Part shown: positions 1 to 6,230 of the stretch, in pieces
Layout of the letters: the number at the start of each line of letters is the position of its first letter
How positions within the stretch are numbered: the stretch's first letter is position 1
Source of the DNA: Candidatus Poseidoniaceae archaeon
GTDB lineage: Archaea > Thermoplasmatota > Poseidoniia > Poseidoniales > Poseidoniaceae
DNA: 10,484 bases
Assembly (NCBI GenBank): GCA_022452125.1
Contig: JAKURJ010000008.1
Span: 15,221 to 25,704 of the forward strand
Direction of reading: 5' to 3'
Position numbers and translations under genes: made by a program
Notes under the pieces: generated by a model
Database searches by the model: none
Seen by the model: only the letters and a program-made list of their open reading frames with translations
What the model was told of the DNA's origin: nothing

Positions 1-3000
1 ATTATGAGCTGGGCGACTCTATCGATTCTTCCTCGCAGTAAGAAAGATGATTCTGACTCCGGAAGTCCGACCCTAACATGTCTTCCTTCATCGCTTGTCA
101 ATTCCCATTCAGACGCAATTGGTGCAACATCTGTTAATGAAAAATCGCTTTGAATCATCCTACCTATTCTACCACCAATCTCGATTGGAGTTCCATGTTC
201 TAACCATTCATTCCAAACGGCTGGAGTTACTCCAATCAAGTCACGACAACGATGCGCGGATATTCCATCTTCTCTTCTCATCCAAGGTGCTTTTTCTGCT
301 AGTGTTCTAAGGGCGATATCCCACGCACCTGCAGTACTGCCAATCTTACCTTCAATCAGTGATGTTGGAGTAGATGCGATTCCTCCCTCCTCCAATCCGT
401 GCTCACGAAGAATTGCTTCCTCTATTTGGTGAATAATATCACCTCTAGTAGTGGCAGCTAAGTCTTCATTCAGGTTGTCGCTCTTACCGAGATACATATG
501 TCGCTCAAACCAAGCTCTCCGTGGACACTCTAACCATGCTTGCAACCTTCCTTGAGACCATACTCGGGGCAAATTGAGTTCGATTTGGCCTCTGCCAGTG
601 ATACTGTCTAAATCCGAGATTCTAGTTGAAGGGGGGGCGATTGGCCTAGGGTCAACAGGAGTGCCTAGGCCCTTTTTACCCATTATTCCAAGGTGAGGCC
701 AAACATCTGAAAGTCTCCCATTTGCTGGTTTGGTCTTGGTAGGAAGTAATTTCAGGTCTGATGTGCGCATACGATTAGTTGCTTCAGAAAATGGATGAAT
801 TTGTCCAATGTCTAGGGTATCTCCAATTCTTCTACGAGAGAATTGGTCTGCTAGTATTTCTGTTTCAGCTGCTACAAGAAGCGAATTGGGGTTAAGTGGA
901 GAAATGTTAGGATTTCGCGATTCGATTGAAGAGATGCCCGCTCTCTGTATTCTATCACGATTCAAACGACCACTCCTGTGGGTTCGAACACCATCACCTG
1001 AAGACTCCATAGACACAACTCTGTAAACCAGTTTAGATTCCCCATCGATGAGTTTCCATTCCCAAGATCTGTCCGCAGTACCTGCTTCCCACAAAGTGGA
1101 GTCGAGGTAAGGTGGTGCGTGTTTGAGAGATTCCAAACCACCCTGCTGAGAGATATCGCTGAACCATTCATCAAGTGGGCCGGCTAATTCTACACCTTCT
1201 TCGATGCTGGAATCAACAATCAAAATGTTAGGTGAACAATTCAATAGATGTCGCAAATGATGTCTTGCGATTCTGAGCGGTTCATCAGGACGATGTAATC
1301 CAATTCGCATTCTGTTTGCCTCATCTAACCATGGTATCTGGGGCGGTTTCATAGACCATGTTTCTGCATCGATTCCACATAGAATCAGATATTCAGATTC
1401 AAGACCATATGCTTGTGCCGGTGAAAGTATCCTGAGACCTTTGTCCCCAGAACGAATGCTAGGGACTTCTGTAGTAGTGGAAAGCACCTCAAGTATCTCA
1501 AAGAAATCATCCGCCTCAAATTTGATGCCCTCACTTTGCAAACGTGAGATTGATGTCATGAAGTGTTGTAATCCCGGGAGAGTGTTTGCGAGGATTTTAT
1601 CTCGTGAAGTAACCGTATGCCAATCGATTTGTTCCATGCATGAATTGATCCATCCAACAATATCACTAGGGACTGTAGGTAGAGGTAATGATTCACCGGA
1701 AGAGCAACCAGTCACGCTTTGGGATACTACTTCTTGGTCTATTCTAGGAAGAATAGGGTGCATCCAATTCGCAATGCAGGAAAGCCACCACTGACATTCT
1801 TCCAATTCACGCATCCTTTGTTCTGGATTTACACCTGCCCTTGGACTAGCTTGAGATAGAGTATAATACCATCTTCGTAGAGCGCCTCTTCCTCCAAGCA
1901 AGTGGAAACCTCTAGCGATTTCTGACAATATGTGAGGGTGTAATCTTGGCTTCCAATCCTCGTGAACAGGGTGTTGTAAATCAAGGATTGGCCAGCTCAT
2001 TGGCAACTCGATTTGCGACCACATTTCGCTAAGGCGGTTGAGGGACCATGCTTCTTCTCCACGCGGTAATTCAGCAAAGGAGAGTATTCTCGAAACAGCA
2101 CTGGTTTCGCAGACCTTTACCGATGGTGAATTAAGTTGGAAACCCATTGACTCAAGATAGGGCCTCATTCGTAACTTCAGCGCTTCAGCATCTCCACTAA
2201 CTACTACAATTTCTCCATCGATTTGATTCAATAAATCTGCCAATGCAAGATGTGTATGCTCATGTAATTCACACATTACACGATGGATTTGGCGGCCTCT
2301 TGACTCTCCTATGTGCGTAGACCAATTCGGCGGCGCTGTTGGCGCCCACACATCGTGCTGTGGCACCCAGTCAGGTAAAGCAGAATTACTCCTAATTGGT
2401 GCGATATCCTCTATGTATTCGCCATGGAATCCGAGTCTGTGAGAGCCCGGATTTACCAATTGATGCATTCCTGTGAACTTAGACAATTCCTGAAGAATTG
2501 CTATCTCAACTTCGCTGATTCCAGACGGGTGGTCTAACATGATTATACCCTCAACATCGGCAATCGTGAAGGGTGCTTCTTCGCTTTCTCTAAGCGCATC
2601 CAATACAGTCCTTTCAAGCCTGTATGGATGAGTTGCTTTCATCTCAGATTCTAGGGACTTCAGTACCTTATCGCAGGATTTGGCGCCAGGGTCTTCTTCC
2701 CAATCCCATGGCCTTCGCAGCTTGGTTAGCTCACGGTAGAGTGTGATTAAACGACGGCTTCGAGAACGAGACCAACGGTGATTAGGATTTGTTAGTAAAA
2801 GAGGGAAGCCGTGATTTGATGCTGTTTCGGCTATTGCTCTGTGGGTTTTCTCAAACAGTATACCATCATCTTCCATTAGAACTGGTAATCTCAAGTCGAG
2901 GTGTAAGATTCCGATTAATCTCTTAATTGTAAGATGATGGGTAGTATCTACTGACTTGCGGTCTCCGATTTTATGTAGTGATTCTATCGTCTGTTTTCTA

Positions 3001-3209
3001 CATTCCTCGCTTGGATGAATGACCATCAAACGTCTACCTTTGAGTAAAGATTCAACCAACCAATCTGGCATAGCACGACCTGATGGAATAGCCTCCATTG
3101 AGAGGCTAGTCGATGCTATTTCTTGTTCGGTCGTCATAGAAAGGCCCGCCAACACATCAACTCGGCGGCGGTGGTTCTTGAACCCACGCCTTAATCCTAA
3201 GTAGAACAT
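1..3209 (-). CDS. AddB-like helicase/PD-(D/E)XK nuclease subunit, 3' end beyond left edge
   Basis: Reading the minus strand from ATG at 3209 gives 1069 uninterrupted codons that leave the window at its left edge; a TGA lies directly upstream of this ATG. The C-terminal part carries PD-(D/E)XK nuclease signatures of the AddB/RecB family: a Q-AW-ECPRRAWF segment (Cys895), a G-x3-H motif (Gly923, His927) and an LRGRIDR strand with candidate metal ligand Asp1063. The next D-x-K motif would fall just outside. An AddB-type segment precedes this: YLILCGIDAETW at about 607-618, PWLDE at 626-630, then an R-x3-GL stretch. The N-terminal third has an LMVIHPSEE-like strand but no Walker A; residues 43-50 read SGRAMPDW. 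By family, AddB works with an AddA helicase to resect double-strand breaks, and AddA may lie past the left edge. ATG at 3137 (residue 25) is an alternative start, since the first 24 residues are Arg-rich and look atypical. The family assignment is good; pairing with AddA is inferred. Confidence 0.75.
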   Translation of the reverse strand, partial: MFYLGLRRGFKNHRRRVDVLAGLSMTTEQEIASTSLSMEAIPSGRAMPDWLVESLLKGRRLMVIHPSEECRKQTIESLHKIGDRKSVDTTHHLTIKRLIGILHLDLRLPVLMEDDGILFEKTHRAIAETASNHGFPLLLTNPNHRWSRSRSRRLITLYRELTKLRRPWDWEEDPGAKSCDKVLKSLESEMKATHPYRLERTVLDALRESEEAPFTIADVEGIIMLDHPSGISEVEIAILQELSKFTGMHQLVNPGSHRLGFHGEYIEDIAPIRSNSALPDWVPQHDVWAPTAPPNWSTHIGESRGRQIHRVMCELHEHTHLALADLLNQIDGEIVVVSGDAEALKLRMRPYLESMGFQLNSPSVKVCETSAVSRILSFAELPRGEEAWSLNRLSEMWSQIELPMSWPILDLQHPVHEDWKPRLHPHILSEIARGFHLLGGRGALRRWYYTLSQASPRAGVNPEQRMRELEECQWWLSCIANWMHPILPRIDQEVVSQSVTGCSSGESLPLPTVPSDIVGWINSCMEQIDWHTVTSRDKILANTLPGLQHFMTSISRLQSEGIKFEADDFFEILEVLSTTTEVPSIRSGDKGLRILSPAQAYGLESEYLILCGIDAETWSMKPPQIPWLDEANRMRIGLHRPDEPLRIARHHLRHLLNCSPNILIVDSSIEEGVELAGPLDEWFSDISQQGGLESLKHAPPYLDSTLWEAGTADRSWEWKLIDGESKLVYRVVSMESSGDGVRTHRSGRLNRDRIQRAGISSIESRNPNISPLNPNSLLVAAETEILADQFSRRRIGDTLDIGQIHPFSEATNRMRTSDLKLLPTKTKPANGRLSDVWPHLGIMGKKGLGTPVDPRPIAPPSTRISDLDSITGRGQIELNLPRVWSQGRLQAWLECPRRAWFERHMYLGKSDNLNEDLAATTRGDIIHQIEEAILREHGLEEGGIASTPTSLIEGKIGSTAGAWDIALRTLAEKAPWMRREDGISAHRCRDLIGVTPAVWNEWLEHGTPIEIGGRIGRMIQSDFSLTDVAPIASEWELTSDEGRHVRVGLPESESSFLLRGRIDRVAQLI
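3173..3184. repeat. 12-bp palindrome GGTTCTTGAACC near the divergent starts
   Basis: GGTTC and GAACC arms flank a TT centre, so the 12 bases are a perfect dyad. It lies about 54 bases upstream of the thioredoxin-like ATG at 3238. It falls inside the first codons of the AddB-like frame if that gene starts at 3209, but upstream of it if translation starts at 3137. It could be an operator for the divergent pair, or chance. It is not a tRNA T-arm: the surrounding bases form no acceptor stem. Confidence 0.2.
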
Positions 3210-3232
3210 TCAAACATTAGTGTGTACTCGAG

Positions 3233-3239
3233 AAATTAT
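3233..3239 (-). promoter_or_regulatory. Possible TATA box for the AddB-like gene
   Basis: On the minus strand this reads ATAATTT, centred about 27 bases upstream of the ATG at 3209. That is the spacing expected for a leaderless archaeal transcript, and no Shine-Dalgarno sequence precedes this ATG. The element overlaps the ATG of the divergent thioredoxin-like gene. AT-rich heptamers are common, so this is only suggestive. If the true start is 3137 instead, the element would be too far away. Confidence 0.25.
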
Positions 3240-4149
3240 GCGAGCCCGCGTTATCTTGATTGCACTAGTTCTAGGAATCTCTACAATTCCTACTTCTCAG
3301 GCTGGAAGTCCACAGACTTTGGAAGACGTGGGTCCTATTTTTGGTGGCGTTTACTTAGATGCAAATGTTTCAGGAGATGTTACCAGTAATCTTTCCGATT
3401 TGCCTGCGATTGTCGAGGATTATACTGCCACTTGGTGCACAAATTGTATCGATGTTGAACATGCGCTAGACGATATTTCAGATGAAAACCACATGCAAAC
3501 ATATCATTTTCACAGATTCATTGGAGAAAATGAAGACCCATTAGGTTCCCAAGAAGGGGATGACAGGTGGATTGAGAGATACGAGCAAAGGCTCCCTCCT
3601 ACCGCTGTTTTCAACGGAACTATTAGACAAGTTGGAAGCGTTCCGGATGGAGAAAACCTGCAAGAGGATTACAATCAAAACTTGCAGAACGCTTTGAATC
3701 TAGGAGTCGGTTCTTCCTCATTAGGGTGGATTGCAACCAACGATTCGAATCCTATCGCTACTTGGAATCTAGCAGTTGACATGGCTAACTTCCCTGAAGA
3801 TAGTGAAATCAAATCCTCGCTTTGGATTGTCGAAGTTCTCGCACATTTCCCTGATGGTGGTAACCAAGAGGAATATTACCACAAGAGTGTAAGAGGAATT
3901 ATCGAACTGGGTAACGCCACTACAGGTTCTATGGAAGTAACTCTACCAACCGCTTACGATGGTGATGATCTACAAGTGCATCTGATTCACGAAGTAATTC
4001 TACCTGAACCAGTGGAAGAGACTCCTAGCGAGCCAGTCGCTGATGATTCTGAAGATGAAGAAGACAGTGGCTTGCCGAGTGTAAGCCTAATCGCTGTGTT
4101 AGCAATTACAATGTTTGCAGCAATCACTGTGCAGCGAAAGCAGCAATGA
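3238..4149 (+). CDS. Secreted, membrane-anchored thioredoxin-fold protein (CTNC motif)
   Basis: This 303-residue protein starts with a signal peptide (basic MRAR, hydrophobic 5-14, likely cleavage after SQA near residue 22). A thioredoxin-like domain follows, with a TATWCTNC active site (Cys67, Cys70) and a later LPPT cis-proline motif (Pro121) before a beta strand. The middle, about 150-250, looks like a beta-rich extracellular domain that I do not recognise. The C-terminus is a Pro/Glu/Asp-rich linker (about 253-277), one membrane segment (280-297) and a basic QRK tail, so the protein is probably held outside the membrane by its C-terminus. Several N-x-S/T sequons (43, 51, 126) would suit S-layer-type glycosylation. 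Likely roles are disulfide exchange or reduction at the cell surface; the substrate is unknown. ATG at 3238 is preferred because it begins the signal peptide cleanly; an in-frame GTG at 3220 would add six residues. The last 26 bases overlap the 3' end of the convergent aldolase gene. Confidence 0.8.
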   Translation: MRARVILIALVLGISTIPTSQAGSPQTLEDVGPIFGGVYLDANVSGDVTSNLSDLPAIVEDYTATWCTNCIDVEHALDDISDENHMQTYHFHRFIGENEDPLGSQEGDDRWIERYEQRLPPTAVFNGTIRQVGSVPDGENLQEDYNQNLQNALNLGVGSSSLGWIATNDSNPIATWNLAVDMANFPEDSEIKSSLWIVEVLAHFPDGGNQEEYYHKSVRGIIELGNATTGSMEVTLPTAYDGDDLQVHLIHEVILPEPVEETPSEPVADDSEDEEDSGLPSVSLIAVLAITMFAAITVQRKQQ

Positions 4150-5164
4150 TTCTGTCCACATCTTCATCTGTGATGTGCAAATGAATTGCAACCCTTACTC
4201 GGTTGTAAGGTAGGTCGAACATATCGATTCCATGTTCTGCTAAAGATACAACAAGGTCTGCTGCAGGAATATTACAGTTAACATAAACAAGGTTCGATTG
4301 AACTGCGTCTAGGTCAACGCTGAAGTTGTCCATAGCGTTGATTGCTTCAGCAACTTTCCTTGCACGGGCATGGTCTTCTGACAAGCGCTCTACATGATGG
4401 TCTAATGCATGTAGGCAAGCAGCTGCCAATACACCGGCTTGCCTCCATCCACCACCAAACATCTTACGCCAGCGATGGGCCTTGTTGATGAACTCTTGAG
4501 AGCCAACCAATACTGAGCCTACAGGGGCACCAAGTCCTTTCGAAAGACATATTGAAACCGAATCATAATCTCTACACATTCTAGCAACATCTACTCCAGT
4601 TGCGATAGATGCATTGAAAATTCGTGCACCATCAATATGCGTAGCACATCCGTTTTCCTTCGCTACCGCAGCAATTTCATCCAGTGCTTCTTGAGAATAG
4701 CATGCGCCTCCACCGAGATTGGACGTGTTTTCAACACAGACTAGAGTGCCATCAGGATAATGCGAGCCAGAACCTTCTGCCTTGCGAATTGCCTTCTTGA
4801 CTTGATTTGCAGTCATCAGTCCACCCTCTCCTTCAACAAGTGAAATTGATGCTCCACAAAGTGCAGCATATCCTCCGCCTTCGTACTTGTAAATGTGAGC
4901 GGTCTTGTCACAAACGATTTCATCGCCAGGAACTGTATGGGTTCGCAAAGCGATTGCGTTAGCCATTGTACCACTCGCGACAAACAATGCAGCCTCTTTT
5001 CCAAACATCCTCGCTAATCGATTTTGCAGTTCAATTACTGTGGGGTCGTCGCCAAGAACATCGTCTCCAACTTTGGCGCTCTCCATTACTGCACGCATGG
5101 CCGCAGTAGGCTGAGTTACAGTATCGCTGCGCACATCAACGCGGTCCGATGGATACTCTCGCAT
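4124..5164 (-). CDS. ltaE: Low-specificity L-threonine aldolase (PLP-dependent)
   Basis: The 346-residue protein belongs to the beta-eliminating lyase / threonine aldolase group of fold-type I PLP enzymes, which cleave L-threonine or L-allo-threonine to glycine and acetaldehyde in the cytosol. Visible landmarks, in order, are the VDVRSDTVTQPT opening (9-20), the GDD-LGDDP loop (33-41), SGTMAN that cradles the cofactor phosphate (64-69), a conserved His90, ENTSNLGGG (145-153), HIDGAR with the pyridine-nitrogen Asp (Asp178) and Arg181, and SICLSKGLGAPVGS with the Schiff-base lysine (Lys209). Length is normal for the family and nothing essential is missing. The ATG lies 22 bases after the pth2 stop with no convincing ribosome binding site, so it is probably the last gene of the minus-strand operon. 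It may supply glycine or act in reverse in serine/threonine metabolism. The symbol ltaE follows the bacterial enzyme; the exact stereospecificity cannot be read from sequence. Confidence 0.93.
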   Translation of the reverse strand: MREYPSDRVDVRSDTVTQPTAAMRAVMESAKVGDDVLGDDPTVIELQNRLARMFGKEAALFVASGTMANAIALRTHTVPGDEIVCDKTAHIYKYEGGGYAALCGASISLVEGEGGLMTANQVKKAIRKAEGSGSHYPDGTLVCVENTSNLGGGACYSQEALDEIAAVAKENGCATHIDGARIFNASIATGVDVARMCRDYDSVSICLSKGLGAPVGSVLVGSQEFINKAHRWRKMFGGGWRQAGVLAAACLHALDHHVERLSEDHARARKVAEAINAMDNFSVDLDAVQSNLVYVNCNIPAADLVVSLAEHGIDMFDLPYNRVRVAIHLHITDEDVDRIIAAFAAQ

Positions 5165-5186
5165 GAACAGTCCAAGCCGCTTTCAC

Positions 5187-5555
5187 TCAAAGCAGTTTCA
5201 GGTCGCCGGTTATTGCATCAACCGCTGAGCGTGGGGCTGGACCGATACCCAGAACTGTAACTGTGCCTGGTGGAATCTCTGTATGGCCCGCATCCTTCAC
5301 TAAGTCGCAGACTATACCTCCTTCTAGGGCCTTAGCATAGAGCTGGCGTAAGTGGGCCTCATCATCTGCACGAAGTACAATCTTACGAGCGCCCCCATTG
5401 TTCCAGCGCTCATACAAACGAGCTGCTTTCTTCTTCGCTTTCATGGCACAATGAACCGCTGCATGCGAGCATTGTGCCGCAAGTTTTCCTTTCGATAATT
5501 TAAGGTCGTCACGGGTCACTAAGACCATTGTAACTTCACTAAGCGGTGATGACAT
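5187..5555 (-). CDS. pth2: Peptidyl-tRNA hydrolase, Pth2 type
   Basis: This 122-residue cytosolic enzyme releases peptides from prematurely dissociated peptidyl-tRNA. It is the archaeal/eukaryotic Pth2 family, unrelated to bacterial Pth1. The N-terminal strand VLVTRDDLKLSKGKLAAQ (11-28) followed by CSHAAV holds the conserved Lys24, Gln28 and His31. The second signature, DAGHTEIPPGT (88-98), carries the conserved Asp88 and Thr92, and LGIGPAP (102-108) completes the fold. Start choice: the frame is open as far as 5603, but ATG at 5555 has a GGTGA ribosome binding site five bases upstream and gives a family-typical length. ATG at 5528 would give MVLVTRDD and is also possible. With the 5555 start the gene overlaps the end of the preceding transporter gene by 17 bases, suggesting translational coupling. 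Confidence 0.95.
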   Translation of the reverse strand: MSSPLSEVTMVLVTRDDLKLSKGKLAAQCSHAAVHCAMKAKKKAARLYERWNNGGARKIVLRADDEAHLRQLYAKALEGGIVCDLVKDAGHTEIPPGTVTVLGIGPAPRSAVDAITGDLKLL

Positions 5556-6198
5556 CACTCTCACCGCTTGCAATCGGCTCTGACAAATCTGCAGTCTCTT
5601 CATGCAACAAGTTTGCTAACCATGGAGCGATCCATACAGCACTAGCAATACTAGCAATAGCATGTAATGCATCGAATGGTAATCCATTCAGTAGATAGAT
5701 TCCAAACTCGCCAATAGTCATTCCAGCAGTATAGATTGAGAGAGAAACCCACCAATCGAATAGCACAGATGCGAAGATTGCGGTAATGATGAGGCGTTTC
5801 ATAGCAACTTCATTTTGTAGAACTAAATTCAATTTGGAACCTGCAAATGCGACTGCTGCCCAACCTGTTGCTTGGAATAATGTCCACCATCCGTGAGAGA
5901 GAACTGCGTTAGATAGCATAGTCGCAATAACTGCGAATGCCATTCCTCTGCGCGCTCCTAATGATGCACCCATAACCAGACACATAACGGTTAGAGGCTG
6001 TACATTTGGGAATGGTTCAAGCAAGATACGGCTCGCTGCTGCGGCTGCAGTGATGCTGGTTAGAACCAAAATTTCACGCTTAGCAGAATGAGTAGGTCGA
6101 CACAAAAGGAAGAAAGAAATCGTAATCAAAACCACATTGATTACCAGCATTTCTACAGGGCCGAGAACTGGTCCATGCACCCCGTCGGTCATTACCAT
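5539..6198 (-). CDS. ECF-type vitamin transporter S-component-like membrane protein
   Basis: The 219-residue protein is mostly hydrophobic, with about six or seven membrane helices (roughly 15-33, 44-60, 66-84, 87-100, 107-121, 135-153 and 178-195). Its core resembles substrate-binding S components of energy-coupling factor transporters: an Ala-rich helix ending in SRILLEPFPNVQPLT (56-70), a Gly-x-Gly-Ala-Arg turn (MGASLGARRG, 76-85), an SNAVLSHGWWTLFQATGW stretch (96-113), and NGLPFDALHA (171-180) before the last helix. Such proteins bind a vitamin and associate with a shared T subunit and two ATPases; none of those is in this window. The substrate cannot be read from this sequence. The upstream gene, 32 bases away, encodes an extracellular protein with a DUF4430-like domain, which suggests a corrinoid. 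The ATG at 6198 has no evident ribosome binding site; ATG at 6192 is equally possible. The 3' end overlaps pth2. Confidence 0.72.
   Translation of the reverse strand: MVMTDGVHGPVLGPVEMLVINVVLITISFFLLCRPTHSAKREILVLTSITAAAAASRILLEPFPNVQPLTVMCLVMGASLGARRGMAFAVIATMLSNAVLSHGWWTLFQATGWAAVAFAGSKLNLVLQNEVAMKRLIITAIFASVLFDWWVSLSIYTAGMTIGEFGIYLLNGLPFDALHAIASIASAVWIAPWLANLLHEETADLSEPIASGESDVITA
5560..5565 (-). promoter_or_regulatory. Ribosome binding site deciding the pth2 start
   Basis: The minus strand reads GGTGAG four bases before ATG at 5555, a match to the usual archaeal anti-Shine-Dalgarno (ATCACCTCC). It lies within the last codons of the upstream membrane-protein gene. It favours the 5555 start over 5603 and 5528, neither of which has an equally good site. 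Confidence 0.55.
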
Positions 6199-6215
6199 GA
6201 ACAGAGGTGGAGGGC

Positions 6216-6228
6216 TTCAAGACTTGAA
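6216..6228. repeat. 13-bp palindrome TTCAAGACTTGAA between propeller and S-component genes
   Basis: Perfect six-base arms TTCAAG and CTTGAA flank a single A. It occupies much of the 32-base gap between the propeller stop (6231) and the transporter ATG (6198). It could be an operator, a small RNA hairpin tuning expression of the second gene, or chance. There is no T-tract after it on the minus strand, so it is not a convincing terminator. Confidence 0.3.
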
Positions 6229-6230
6229 CT

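Noticed and set aside
1441..1794. Plus-strand open frame of 117 codons
   Set aside because: It lies entirely inside the AddB-like gene on the opposite strand, has no recognisable domain, and looks like an antisense shadow.
3140..3200. tRNA-like T-arm (GGGTTCAAGAACCAC on the minus strand)
   Set aside because: No acceptor, D or anticodon stem can be formed around it; it is a short palindrome near the start of the AddB-like gene.
5024..5260. Plus-strand open frame spanning the pth2-aldolase junction
   Set aside because: It is antisense to two well-supported genes and shows no family features.
5556..5603. Longer N-terminus for Pth2 starting at 5603
   Set aside because: It would extend the overlap with the transporter gene to 65 bases and add 16 residues absent from the family; GGTGA sits before ATG 5555 instead.
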